From contig JAUWAY010000006.1 in the NCBI GenBank assembly GCA_030601845.1, forward strand, positions 19,643-83,642: a stretch of 64,000 nt of DNA. Direction: 5' to 3'. Made by a program: the position numbers and the translations under genes. Origin of the DNA: Phycisphaerae bacterium (lineage in GTDB: Bacteria; Planctomycetota; Phycisphaerae; Sedimentisphaerales; Anaerobacaceae). The notes beneath the pieces were generated by a model that worked only from the letters and a program-made list of their open reading frames with translations, searched no databases and was not told where the DNA came from. Positions 34,076 to 42,917 of this stretch are shown in pieces. Within the stretch, counting starts at the first letter, position 1; every line of letters starts with the position of its first letter.

Positions 34076-36262
34076 TTAGAACATAGGCTCCAGAGAGGTT
34101 ACGGAATGGCCGGCCTTGGTAATAAACTGCAGAACCTCCTCTTCCGTGGTAGCTGTGGTTTCGTCGGCGATTTTTGCGAGGAAATCTTCACCGCCAAGCT
34201 CAAGTTCTTCGGCTCTTTTGATAAAGGCGTCTTTGATTTCTTCTTTGAGCATGGTAGGCATCCACACTATGCGCTTAATTCCTCCTTCAGCAGCTATAAA
34301 TTTTCCGGAGTTGATGTAGTGTTTGGAATGGCCGATGAAACCGGGCGTCTGGTTGCCGCCGCCGACGGTGCCGGCAAGTGTGGAAAACTTCATTCCACAC
34401 GGGGTCATCTCTGGATACTCTCTGTTGACAATCATTATACCACCGGTGGAAGGCAGTACTGCGGCGATACATTCGAAGCAGCCGCAAGAGGTCATCGGGT
34501 CGGTTATCATACTGTACTGACTCATTCGCTCGATGTTACCGCCGCTGGTCTTTAGAACAAATGCGTTTATCTTGTCCCATTGGCCGATGGTCGGCTCAAT
34601 GCAGTTGCCTTTCGGGAGGGGTTGATTTGGCCCGGTTGGAGTTATCTCGTATGCTGCCCGGCAGTCCAGCCAGCTATAAGCCCCGCACAGGCCCGGCCGC
34701 TCCGGTGAAACCACACACACGTGGTTCGGTGCAAAGCTCTGGCACAGCGTGCACGAGTAAAACGTACCTACATCCTCATCCGTCATACCCGCCAGGCGCG
34801 CATCTCGCTCGGCATACACGGCCGTTGCCTGCTCGCGCAGGCCTGTAACCTGCGATTCGTCTGTGAATATCTTAATCTGCACCTTGTCTATAATACTCGA
34901 AAACTGCTCGTGAAACATAGCGTGCAGCAGCTTGCCGATATGCTCAAGCTTGAAACCGGCCTGCGCAGCCGTCTGACTGATTCGCACCCAGTTGATGTCC
35001 CGCTGGCCCATATGCCACAGACCCTGCGCCTCGTTCATAAACGTATGTATCTGACGCTCGAGAACCGGCTCGAAGTCCGCCTGCATCTTCCGCCCCGCCA
35101 CTTCAACTACAATGCCTAACGGCAGTTTGCCACCCACTTCGACCGAGTCGACATTCGCTCCTTTCACTTCTACCTTACCGTCCTCAACCTCTTTTGTTCC
35201 CCGCATCCGGAGCCATTCGAACGCCGGCGTCCTTTGGCCGCCAAACTCGCAGTGCATCTCTTCCTTGCGGATACGCTCGCCCTCAAATGCCGGACTGACA
35301 GAGACCGGTATTGCTACCTCTGTGATCTTTATCTTCAAACCACGAACTTCGATGGCTTTTTCCACAATTTCATCGTGCGGTATATTAGATACCACGTGCT
35401 CGTATGTGCATACGCCCGTGGGTAGAATTTCCGGAATATCGGAATCGGCAATGGTCGGAAAGCCGTAATTAATTACACCAGCCGCCGTCGCATACCATTC
35501 ATCCGTTACCTTGCCTAAGGCCACCACAAAGGCGAATATCCTGTTTTTGTTATACAGCAGATGTCTCTTGTAGTCGCCGGGCTTCACACCACCAAAAGTC
35601 AGCGCAACCCGACTTGCAAAACCCGCGGCATATATCGCCGCCGTTATCTCCCGTCCGAAAGGCACCAGACGCGTCTCCCAGCCCAGTTCCACTCCTGCTT
35701 GTGCTAATTGTTCGGCAAAGGTTGTCCCGTTATGATGACCGGCCATAAAAACATACAAACTTCTTTCCTGACATTTCCTGGCGATCTTAACCGCCGTCTC
35801 CACATCCGGAGCGGCCCCCACAATCGCCGCAAATCCCGGCGCAGAACCATCGACAAATTGGATGCCCCTCTCTCGCAGGATTACATCGTCTGCTGCGCCG
35901 AGCCAGATACCATCGACAGGATTAGGCCCAATTACATATTTGCACGCCTCGATAATCTCTTCCGCGAAAAGAGTCGCCATCCCCGCATCAAGAACGGGAC
36001 CCAGGTAAGGCGTCCACAAATCATCAGCAACCGGTTCGGGCAGCAGAGATTTTATCTCCTGTATCACCTGCTCGAAATCGCCCAGTTTTTCTACCGCCTG
36101 CCCGGTTATCGAATATATAACAGGCATATAGTAACCGGTATTCGGAAACTCAACTTTGCAGTCCTTGCCCTTTTGCTTGATGGCTTTGGCGAGTATTTGT
36201 TCAGCCTGTTTGGCTATTTTGTGAGCCCCGTTTATCCCTGCTGATGCAATAATTTTCGACAT
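34076..36262 (-). CDS. acsB: CO-methylating acetyl-CoA synthase (ACS)
   Basis: A 728-residue bacterial-type ACS with all three domains. The A-cluster ligands are in canonical spacing: Cys504, Cys507, Cys516 and Cys526 for the [4Fe-4S] cube (SCTLCQSFAPNHVC, GLCGAYS), and Cys593-Gly-Cys595 for the distal nickel (TSCGCFECIA). The middle domain has HCEFGGQRTPAFEWLR. The enzyme joins CO, a methyl group and CoA to make acetyl-CoA. It has the N-terminal CODH-binding domain, which short archaeal forms lack. It lies between the CODH gene and acsC. Confidence 0.96.
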   Translation of the reverse strand: MSKIIASAGINGAHKIAKQAEQILAKAIKQKGKDCKVEFPNTGYYMPVIYSITGQAVEKLGDFEQVIQEIKSLLPEPVADDLWTPYLGPVLDAGMATLFAEEIIEACKYVIGPNPVDGIWLGAADDVILRERGIQFVDGSAPGFAAIVGAAPDVETAVKIARKCQERSLYVFMAGHHNGTTFAEQLAQAGVELGWETRLVPFGREITAAIYAAGFASRVALTFGGVKPGDYKRHLLYNKNRIFAFVVALGKVTDEWYATAAGVINYGFPTIADSDIPEILPTGVCTYEHVVSNIPHDEIVEKAIEVRGLKIKITEVAIPVSVSPAFEGERIRKEEMHCEFGGQRTPAFEWLRMRGTKEVEDGKVEVKGANVDSVEVGGKLPLGIVVEVAGRKMQADFEPVLERQIHTFMNEAQGLWHMGQRDINWVRISQTAAQAGFKLEHIGKLLHAMFHEQFSSIIDKVQIKIFTDESQVTGLREQATAVYAERDARLAGMTDEDVGTFYSCTLCQSFAPNHVCVVSPERPGLCGAYSWLDCRAAYEITPTGPNQPLPKGNCIEPTIGQWDKINAFVLKTSGGNIERMSQYSMITDPMTSCGCFECIAAVLPSTGGIMIVNREYPEMTPCGMKFSTLAGTVGGGNQTPGFIGHSKHYINSGKFIAAEGGIKRIVWMPTMLKEEIKDAFIKRAEELELGGEDFLAKIADETTATTEEEVLQFITKAGHSVTSLEPMF

Positions 36263-36324
36263 AACCTAACCTTTCCTCAAACAAACTAAAAACTAAAAAA
36301 GTTTTGCGCTTTTAGCCTTACACT

Positions 36325-38259
36325 TTACACTTCCAACACCCGACGCTCTTCCATATCGTAGAGCTTACGTTCTTTCTCTACGTTTATCCCCAGAGCGTCT
36401 CGTTTCTTCTCGATATGTTCTATCATCATACCGGCTGCCTTGATTGGGTCCCGCTCAAAGGCCCATTTGCCGCCGATATCCTTTTCAATTTCGTCGGTTA
36501 AGTAACGCGTTAGATTTGGAGCACCAAGGATTGGCAACGGCTCAGCAATAACCGTGTACACACCTGAGGCCACGAAATACATACCAATTGATATTGCTTT
36601 TTCCGACATCCACTCCGGTGCGGCACCGGCAACAGGTAATTCTGAGATATCATCGCCAAGTCCGCCTTCGGCAACCACGTTCGCCAGAATTGTCAATATC
36701 CTGCTGTTATCCACGCAAGAGCCAACGTAAAGCACCGGCGGTATACCCACGGTCTCGCAGACCTCATACAGCCCTTTGCCGCAGTATTTCTCCGCCGCAT
36801 CAGGCCTCATCAGCCCTGCCTTGGCCGCAGCAATCGCACTACAACCCGTGCTGACCACCAGAACATTATTCCTGATAAGCTCCTTTATCATCGTGAGGTG
36901 ACCATAATCGTGCACTTGCTTCGGGTTATTGCAGCCCACAACTCCAGCCGCACCACGAATTCGCCCATTGATAATATTGTCGTTCAGCGGCCGATAGCTT
37001 GCACGAAATCGCCCACCAAGATGGTAAAAAATATTTTCCGTCGTAAACCCCGCAATCCCACGCTCCGTCACCTTCGGGATCCTGGCCTTAGCTTTCCTGT
37101 TCGCAAAATTCTCAATACCAATCTTGATGATTTCCCGTGCGATTTCCACCGCCCTGTCTTCGTGGAATTCAATGTGCTCTGCGCCGGCGATTTTGCACTT
37201 CGGGGAAGTGGTAATCAGCCTGGTATGGAAGCAGTCGGACAGTGAACCCAACGCAGGCATAATGCACTGTACATCCACCAGCATAACCTCCACCACTCCG
37301 GTCATCATCGCCAATTCCTGCTGAAGAAAGTTGCCCGCAACCGGTATGCCGTGACGCATCAGTATCTCATTAGCGGTGCAGCATATACCGGCAATGTTGA
37401 TGCCTTCGGCACCGTTGTCCTTGGCCATTTTTATAAGTTCGGGTTCCTGCGATACCGACACGATAATGTCCGACAATGTTGGTTCATGGCCATGCACAAT
37501 TATATTGACCTGCTTGGCGTCAAGGACTCCCAGATTGGCACTGAACCGGATCGGCTGCGGACTGCCAAACAGAATATCCGAAAGCTCAGTCGCGATAAGC
37601 GAGCCGCCCCAGCCATCTGCAAGGCTGCACCGTATCCCCTGCTTGACCAGGTTTTTGTAGTCTGAGCCCACGCCTATATGTGTTCTGTGCATAATCTCAA
37701 CGATTTCCCGGTCGATAGAACGCGGAGTTACACCGAATTCTTGCCAAACTTTCTGTCTGGCCGGCGGTGCATAAGCCGCTGCACTGACAAGGGTTCCCTC
37801 CTGCTTTCCGAATTCAGCCATCACCGCATCAGACAAGTCGCCGGCAATCTCTTTCGTGTCTCTGCCTTCTACCTTTATGCCGTATCTTGCCGCGACTTCC
37901 CTCAATTTCAACTCGTCCTTAATCATATAGTCGCACTGTTCACTCTCGACCACCATCTTGAACGTGTGTGCGATATCACGGCCGTGGTCGGAATGCGCCG
38001 CCGCCCCCGCTGCAATCATTCGGACCAAATTTCTGGCCGCAATCGTATCGGCATCGGCGCCGCAAACGCCCAGCGGGGCCTTCTTGGAGATGCGGCACGG
38101 CCCCATTGAGCAGAGTCGACAACATATTCCCTGTTTTCCAAATCCGCACTGCGGTGATTGGGCTTCAAGTCGGTCCCAGGCGTTCTGCTGGCCAGCCTCG
38201 GCCATACGGCTTATCATTTCCTGTGCTGCTTTGTCACTGCTACGTTCTTTCACATCCAT
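36325..38259 (-). CDS. acsA: Anaerobic carbon-monoxide dehydrogenase catalytic subunit
   Basis: A 644-residue Ni-Fe CODH (CooS/AcsA). The N-terminus shows the D-cluster Cys38 and Cys46 and the B-cluster Cys47, Cys50, Cys55 and Cys66 in QCGFGKQGICCRLCSMGPC. C-cluster elements include VHGHEPTLSD, GICCTANEI, DVQCIMP, VGCNN, STGCSA and YVGSCVDN. It interconverts CO2 and CO, supplying CO to AcsB through a gas channel. The neighbouring acsB and two maturation ATPases show that this is the acetyl-CoA pathway form, not a stand-alone CO oxidase. Confidence 0.96.
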   Translation of the reverse strand: MDVKERSSDKAAQEMISRMAEAGQQNAWDRLEAQSPQCGFGKQGICCRLCSMGPCRISKKAPLGVCGADADTIAARNLVRMIAAGAAAHSDHGRDIAHTFKMVVESEQCDYMIKDELKLREVAARYGIKVEGRDTKEIAGDLSDAVMAEFGKQEGTLVSAAAYAPPARQKVWQEFGVTPRSIDREIVEIMHRTHIGVGSDYKNLVKQGIRCSLADGWGGSLIATELSDILFGSPQPIRFSANLGVLDAKQVNIIVHGHEPTLSDIIVSVSQEPELIKMAKDNGAEGINIAGICCTANEILMRHGIPVAGNFLQQELAMMTGVVEVMLVDVQCIMPALGSLSDCFHTRLITTSPKCKIAGAEHIEFHEDRAVEIAREIIKIGIENFANRKAKARIPKVTERGIAGFTTENIFYHLGGRFRASYRPLNDNIINGRIRGAAGVVGCNNPKQVHDYGHLTMIKELIRNNVLVVSTGCSAIAAAKAGLMRPDAAEKYCGKGLYEVCETVGIPPVLYVGSCVDNSRILTILANVVAEGGLGDDISELPVAGAAPEWMSEKAISIGMYFVASGVYTVIAEPLPILGAPNLTRYLTDEIEKDIGGKWAFERDPIKAAGMMIEHIEKKRDALGINVEKERKLYDMEERRVLEV

Positions 38260-38364
38260 AACAAATCCTCACTAAAGCTAACTTCCGCTTTTAACGTATC
38301 TTACATCTTATCCTACGTTCTAAGCAGAGGTTTTGTTTTCATTTCAGCGGTCTGTATCATTTAC

Positions 38365-39231
38365 TCACGTGGCTGTTGTTTCCTTTGTGCCGATTAAATC
38401 CATCAGCTTATTTTTGGCATCTTTTAGTGTACTCACCAGTTCCGCATCGGCACCAAAAACCGCCTTTCGCTCGAAGTCTGCTTGCTGAACAGCCCGGCTG
38501 TACCGTAAACTTGCCAGCAAATCTACGTCTAATTGGGCTCTTATCATATCTGTCTGGGCTGTTTCTGTGATTTTGTTGGCAATTGCTCCAACATTTTTAA
38601 TTCCTAATTCTGTGCCCATTCGGGCTATATTCATCGCGGTTTCAATGCTCCTGCTGCCCGGCTCAACCACTACTACGAGTGCATCGATACCTTGCACGCT
38701 TGCTCTGCCCATAAACTCAACGCCGGCAGCCAGGTCAACTAAGACCAGTTCCTGTCGTTGCAGTATTGTATGTGTGAGCAGTGCCTTCAAAAACGCTCCT
38801 TCGGGGCAGGCGCAGCCTGCTCCGGCCTGGGTAATAGCACCTAAGACCAGCAATTTTAACCGTGCCCCGCCCGCCGTGCCAGCGCCCCGTCGCGGCAGGT
38901 CGCTCGTGACCCGTGCACCGTGTCCGGTTTTGTCAACTTCAAGCCAGTATTTTTCCGGCAAATCGCTGACTTTAGGATTCAGCTTAAAATATGCTCCCAC
39001 GGCGTCTTTTCCAGTGCCGGTACGTTCGGCAATCAGCTGTTTCATTTTGATAAGCGGCTCCGGGCTTTGCTCGGAGGGTATGCCAAAAGCCAAAGCAAGA
39101 TTGGTGTTTGGGTCGGCGTCGATGGCCAGAACGTCAAAACCGTCTTGAGCAAATAGTTGTGCCCAGACCGCACAAACTGTGGTCTTACCTACACCCCCTT
39201 TGCCGCCTATAGCTATTTTTACGCCCAACAT
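38365..39231 (-). CDS. cooC: CODH nickel-insertion accessory ATPase CooC
   Basis: A 288-residue MinD-like ATPase with deviant Walker A IGGKGGVGKTT, VLAIDADPNTNLALAFG, and a CxC motif in GAGCACPEGAF that binds Ni or Zn at the dimer interface. It inserts nickel into the C-cluster of CODH. Between DKTGHGARV and LKLLVLGAI is a stretch rich in Gly, Ala and Arg (TSDLPRRGAGTAGG), absent from usual CooC proteins as I recall them and encoded by repeat-like DNA near 38885-38930. It is the first gene of the acs cluster. No clear Shine-Dalgarno precedes the ATG; a strong hairpin lies 20 bp upstream. Confidence 0.92.
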   Translation of the reverse strand: MLGVKIAIGGKGGVGKTTVCAVWAQLFAQDGFDVLAIDADPNTNLALAFGIPSEQSPEPLIKMKQLIAERTGTGKDAVGAYFKLNPKVSDLPEKYWLEVDKTGHGARVTSDLPRRGAGTAGGARLKLLVLGAITQAGAGCACPEGAFLKALLTHTILQRQELVLVDLAAGVEFMGRASVQGIDALVVVVEPGSRSIETAMNIARMGTELGIKNVGAIANKITETAQTDMIRAQLDVDLLASLRYSRAVQQADFERKAVFGADAELVSTLKDAKNKLMDLIGTKETTAT

Positions 39232-39252
39232 TACAGATATAATAAAGGGGAC

Positions 39253-39347
39253 CCCAAACGCCTATCTTTCGGGCGTTTGGGAGGGTTCCTACTTTGCGAT
39301 TTTTTGCAAAGTGGGGCCCGAACCCACGGCCTCTTATCCCGGCCGTG
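39253..39347. repeat. Composite hairpins in the acs leader region
   Basis: Three stems in a row: CCCAAACGCC/GGCGTTTGGG (39253-39281); ACTTTGC/GCAAAGT around a GATTTTTT loop (39294-39312); and GTGGG/CCCAC (39311-39327), which overlaps CACGGCC/GGCCGTG (39325-39347). The GTGGGTTCGGGCCCCAC arm on the minus strand resembles a tRNA T-arm, but no full cloverleaf forms. Confidence 0.65.
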
Positions 39348-39758
39348 TATGCTCCTACATCTAAACAGAATAGAATCACGCCGAAGCTCGAACCCTGCAT
39401 ACTAATATTTTCCTCTAATACTGTCAAGCACTATTCCAATATATTCAAAGTGGTAGTGGTTACGATGTTTCTTTTTTATAGGTTTTTTAGAAATTTTAGA
39501 AAAAATTTGAAATTTTTCGCTACTGTTGGCATCTGTAGTCATAGAGATGAGAATCAAGGCTGCCATTTTGCGGGTTCGGGCCGTATTTTGCTATCTTTCG
39601 CAAAATGTGGCCCCGTGAGCTGCTGTAGAAGCTAAGGGCTGCTGAATTCATTGGTTTTAGGTTTCTCGCACCTTTGGGCGAGCAATTGGTTTTTTGAACG
39701 GGCCCCGTTTTGCAACAGAAGTGCAGAATGGAAAGCCCGAAACTATATCTTCCTCCTC

Positions 39759-39790
39759 AAAAAGGCCGATCCGTTCGTGTCGGCCTTTTT
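39759..39790 (+). terminator. Intrinsic terminator
   Basis: AAAAAGGCCGA pairs with TCGGCCTTTTT around a 10-nt loop, followed by GTG and a T-run. It lies in a gene-free region upstream of psd and could serve either strand. Confidence 0.7.
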
Positions 39791-39873
39791 GTGTTTTTTT
39801 TGGTGTTAGGCCGTCGGCCATTTAAGTGTGGGCCCTCTTGATTGTTCGCCGCGTGCTGGTATGATATTTGGTT

Positions 39874-40623
39874 ATGAGGTTTAGGCTGACTAAGTACGGC
39901 TGGCCGCAGGTGGTTGTATATCCGGCGATAGTGTTTGCAGTGATGGTTGTTTGCCTGCTGGTGGGGTTGGTATTTTTGCCGGTCTGGTCTATCATTTCAA
40001 TAGAAGCGATTTTGGCCGTTGTTTTGGTATGGGGTTTGGCGTTTTTCCGCGACCCCTATCGGGCAATGCCGCCGGATAAGAACATCCTGTTAGCTCCGGC
40101 CGATGGCAAGGTAACCGATATCGAGATTGTTGATGAAAATGACTTTATCGGTGGGGCTGCGATAAGAATCGGAATATTCCTGAGTATTTTTGATGCCCAT
40201 ATTAATCGCGCTCCGTGTAACGTAAAAGTCGAGAAAATTACCTATAAAAAGGGCAAATACAAAAATGCGGCCAATCCGCAGTCCGGGCGGGTCAATGAGT
40301 CAAACGACCTATGGCTAACCAGAACAGACAGCCCCAGAGACAGACTCCTCGTTCGGCAGATCAGCGGGGCGATTGCCCGGCGGATCGTCTGCGAGGCCAG
40401 GCAGGGGCAAGATTTGACTGGCGGAGAGGAATTCGGGATGATAAAATTCGGCTCCAGGACGGAACTGTATGTGCCTGCTCGTCCTCGATGCTCGATACCG
40501 GATGCTCGTTGCTCGGTCGAGAATCAAGAATCGAGAATCGAGAATCGAGTTCTGATTCAAATAGGTGACAAAGTCAAAGCTGGCCTGACAGCTCTTGTAA
40601 GATATGAAATAATCGACGATTGA
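39874..40623 (+). CDS. psd: Phosphatidylserine decarboxylase (PSD-A type)
   Basis: About 249 residues. An N-terminal membrane hairpin (VVYPAIVFAVMVVCLLVGLVF) precedes the decarboxylase with LAFFRDPYRAMPP, LLAPADGKVTDIE, IGIFLSIFDAHINRAP and FGMIKFGSRTELYVP, in which self-cleavage at the Gly-Ser makes the pyruvoyl cofactor. After YVPARP there are about 25 unusual residues (CSIPDARCSVENQESRIENR) coded by a CGAGAATCAAGAATCGAG-type repeat, then the normal end IQIGDKVKAGLT. This is an in-frame repeat insertion in the alpha chain. ATG 39874 is preferred to TTG 39868. It forms an operon with pssA. Confidence 0.92.
   Translation: MRFRLTKYGWPQVVVYPAIVFAVMVVCLLVGLVFLPVWSIISIEAILAVVLVWGLAFFRDPYRAMPPDKNILLAPADGKVTDIEIVDENDFIGGAAIRIGIFLSIFDAHINRAPCNVKVEKITYKKGKYKNAANPQSGRVNESNDLWLTRTDSPRDRLLVRQISGAIARRIVCEARQGQDLTGGEEFGMIKFGSRTELYVPARPRCSIPDARCSVENQESRIENRVLIQIGDKVKAGLTALVRYEIIDD
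40480..40560. repeat. In-frame GAATCGAG-word array inside psd
   Basis: TCGATGCTCGATACC, GATGCTCGTTGCTCGG and three copies of AGAATCGAG-type words run through codons for CSIPDARCSVENQESRIENR. The same words recur between coaB and coaC (52758-52835). Confidence 0.7.
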
Positions 40624-40656
40624 AATTTTAAAAAATAGAAAATAGTCAACAGAAAA

Positions 40657-41589
40657 ATGCCCAGATTAAGGACTCAGGCTGCCAAGGATCGTTTGCTGCG
40701 GCGAGTGCGAAAGCAGAGGTTAAAGTACATCACGGTACTACCGTCGCTGATAACAATTCTCAATGGTGTATGCGGCTTTGCAGCTATTGCTTTTGCCGGC
40801 AGAATGGCAGCAACCGGCACAAATGAGTTTTCCTATCATAAGCTCCAATTGCCTTATTTTGCGATGGCTGGGTATATGATTCTGCTGGCGATGATTGCCG
40901 ATATGCTCGACGGGCGTCTGGCACGAATGAGTAAGGGCACTTCCAGCTTTGGCGGCCAGCTCGACAGTCTTTGCGATATAATCAGCTTCGGCGTGGCACC
41001 GGCCTTTTTAATGCTCAAGGTTCTCGAATACAAATTAGCCGGCTTTGCCGAGCTAAATCCTGCATCTGTGAATTTGCTGCAGCGTTTCGTCTGGCTGGCG
41101 GCGGCGGCATATATAAGCTGTGCAGCCATTCGATTGGCAAGGTTCAACGTGGAGAATGAGGAGGATGAGTCTGCACATATGAGCTTTGTAGGGCTGCCAA
41201 GTCCCGCAGCGGCGGGCGTGGTAGCCAGTCTGGTCATATTCCATCAGGAAACACTGCCGGAGCTGTTTGCTAAAGGCTCCCAGGCCTACCTTGTTTGCGA
41301 AAATGCTATTTTTTATACCCTGCCGGTTTTGACCCTCGCCCTGGCCGTGCTAATGGTCAGCAGGATTCGGTATCCGCACGTCGTAAATCAATATATGAAG
41401 GGCAAGAAACCTCTTGCATACCTTCTGATGTGCATGTTGGCCGTTGGGCTGATTATCTGGTTCAGACAGCCTGCTTTGGTGTTGGGTTTCTGTGGTTTTA
41501 CAGCAAGTGGCTTTGCTAAATGGTTTTATCACCGGGTTCTCAAGAAGGGCGCTCTTGGCACGGCCACTGAACAGCCGGCTCTGTCGTGA
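40657..41589 (+). CDS. pssA: CDP-diacylglycerol-serine O-phosphatidyltransferase
   Basis: A 310-residue CDP-alcohol phosphatidyltransferase with several membrane helices. The active-site motif is intact: DMLDGRLARMSKGTSSFG followed by QLDSLCD, i.e. D-x2-DG-x2-AR-x8-G-x3-D-x3-D. It makes phosphatidylserine, which the upstream Psd decarboxylates to phosphatidylethanolamine. Length and a cytosolic basic N-terminus (RTQAAKDRLLRRVRKQR) fit the family. It starts 33 bp after psd. Confidence 0.95.
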   Translation: MPRLRTQAAKDRLLRRVRKQRLKYITVLPSLITILNGVCGFAAIAFAGRMAATGTNEFSYHKLQLPYFAMAGYMILLAMIADMLDGRLARMSKGTSSFGGQLDSLCDIISFGVAPAFLMLKVLEYKLAGFAELNPASVNLLQRFVWLAAAAYISCAAIRLARFNVENEEDESAHMSFVGLPSPAAAGVVASLVIFHQETLPELFAKGSQAYLVCENAIFYTLPVLTLALAVLMVSRIRYPHVVNQYMKGKKPLAYLLMCMLAVGLIIWFRQPALVLGFCGFTASGFAKWFYHRVLKKGALGTATEQPALS

Positions 41590-41663
41590 ATTGCATCTTG
41601 TGAATTGTGAATCGAACCACAAATCACCGACTACCAGAGAGATGAGACGTGTTTGCTGTCGAT

Positions 41664-42569
41664 TTAATCGGGGTTTGTTGGCCGGGCCCCAATTCTGCGA
41701 TTTTTGGCGAAACCGCAACCCCGCATATCCTGCTGCTTGGCGCTGGATTGATTTATCTGATAATAGCGCTCGACAACCCCAACAAGTCGGGACAGGACCT
41801 GGCGGCCTTCGGCGCTTGCCTCCAGACCGACAATTTGCAGGCCAAGGCAGATACTTTTACCGTTTGCTGTCGGTAAAATGTTCCTGATCTGGGCATTGAA
41901 CATCAACGGCGTTTCATAGGGCATAGGGGTAAATCGCATCCCAATGAATTGACCGTCATTGAAGTCAGGTTTTTGCTCGACATCGATTGCGACCTGTGCG
42001 CCGCCGGCGGAAATATCGATAAGCCCGCCCTGCCAATAATGTTCAGGCGGCAGCCGGCTATCGTCATTTTGTTGTCCGCGATGCCACAGCAGGACGTTTA
42101 CCTTCAGCGAGTTTGGCACGGCAACGCGGAAATAGCTTCTTCTCTGGACTATCTCAATCCGGTCCGGCACCGCAAGCATCATTGTTCCGCCGCTCGTCGT
42201 ATCAGACGACGGTTCAAGTGAAACCACTTTGGTCTCAAAAATAAACTTGCCATATTCATACTTTAATGATATTCCGACCGGCTGATTAACCCGAATATTT
42301 ATCGGATGCGGTTTTTTTCTTGGTAAAATCCGGACGTTTAGCCGACTGGCTCCAAGACCGGTCAACACCACCTTGGCGACATGCCATTTACGCTTGGATA
42401 AATAGGACATAATGGCAGGCACTTGTTTTTCGATTACTGTTTGCAGAATTCTCCTCGGCTCGCTTCCGCGCAGCATTACGACTTCGTTCATATCAGCCCC
42501 CCTCGTGATATGCTTTAAGATTCTTGCCTTGTTTTTAAGCAGGGCCTTTTTCAGAAACCCAAGAATCAT
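41664..42569 (-). CDS. PilZ-domain protein (YcgR-like)
   Basis: About 301 residues. The N-terminal half resembles the YcgR/flagellar-brake-type domain. The C-terminal PilZ domain has the c-di-GMP-binding RRSYFR and DISAGGAQVAI motifs. It should sense cyclic di-GMP and affect motility, secretion or adhesion; no partner is encoded nearby. ATG 42569 has AGGGGG upstream; a GTG four codons earlier is also possible. The last residues (GCGFAKNRRIGARPTNPD) come from a GGGCCC/TTTTTGGCG dispersed repeat at about 41680-41720, so the natural C-terminus has probably been replaced or extended. Confidence 0.85.
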   Translation of the reverse strand: MILGFLKKALLKNKARILKHITRGADMNEVVMLRGSEPRRILQTVIEKQVPAIMSYLSKRKWHVAKVVLTGLGASRLNVRILPRKKPHPINIRVNQPVGISLKYEYGKFIFETKVVSLEPSSDTTSGGTMMLAVPDRIEIVQRRSYFRVAVPNSLKVNVLLWHRGQQNDDSRLPPEHYWQGGLIDISAGGAQVAIDVEQKPDFNDGQFIGMRFTPMPYETPLMFNAQIRNILPTANGKSICLGLQIVGLEASAEGRQVLSRLVGVVERYYQINQSSAKQQDMRGCGFAKNRRIGARPTNPD

Positions 42570-42714
42570 TTGGGTATTCACCCCCTTTGCAGGGTTTCCC
42601 GTTTTTCGGTTTATTGTAAAATGGTGTTCCTCTTAAATATATATAAAATAATTCGGCAATAAGCAAAACTACTGTTTAGTTAAATTTGCCACAATTGTGT
42701 TTTTTTGGGCGAGT

Positions 42715-42772
42715 CCCGTTAGAAATCTTCCTTTTTTGCGTTATAATTGCCCGTTGCGGAATTTCTAACGGG
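42715..42772. repeat. CCCGTTAGAAAT inverted-repeat element
   Basis: CCCGTTAGAAAT (42715-42726) and ATTTCTAACGGG (42761-42772) flank 34 bp containing TATAAT (42742-42747). The arms match those of the element in the pseudopilin gene (14800-14861); the interiors are unrelated. The remaining gap (42582-42917) holds a GGGCCC-type word near 42835-42870 and a TTTTTAGCTTTTAG word array at 42880-42905. Confidence 0.75.
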
Positions 42773-42917
42773 TGGAAAGCTCTCAAAAAAGTGCACAAAA
42801 GCATATAGATTACCGGCAAAAGCGATTTATGGGCTCCCCAATAAATCGCAAAATTGGGCCTAACTGCCCAGTTTTTAGCTTTTAGCTTTAAGTTTTTAGT
42901 TTATTATTACTGCATAT

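Larger units (their letters stand above)
39232..39873. other. Gene-free region between the acs cluster and psd
   Basis: About 640 bp with no convincing gene. It holds a composite of hairpins at 39253-39347, further GGGCCC/TTTTGC repeat copies near 39562-39615 and 39700-39715, and an intrinsic terminator at 39759-39790 that may end an unidentified small transcript. The promoter of the acs cluster should be at the left end. Confidence 0.6.

Noticed and set aside
39300..39400. Possible tRNA on the minus strand (T-arm-like GTGGGTTCGGGCCCCAC)
   Set aside because: The preceding stem has a 9-nt loop, no acceptor stem closes and the T-loop lacks the usual A. It is better explained as part of the dispersed GGGCCC hairpin family.
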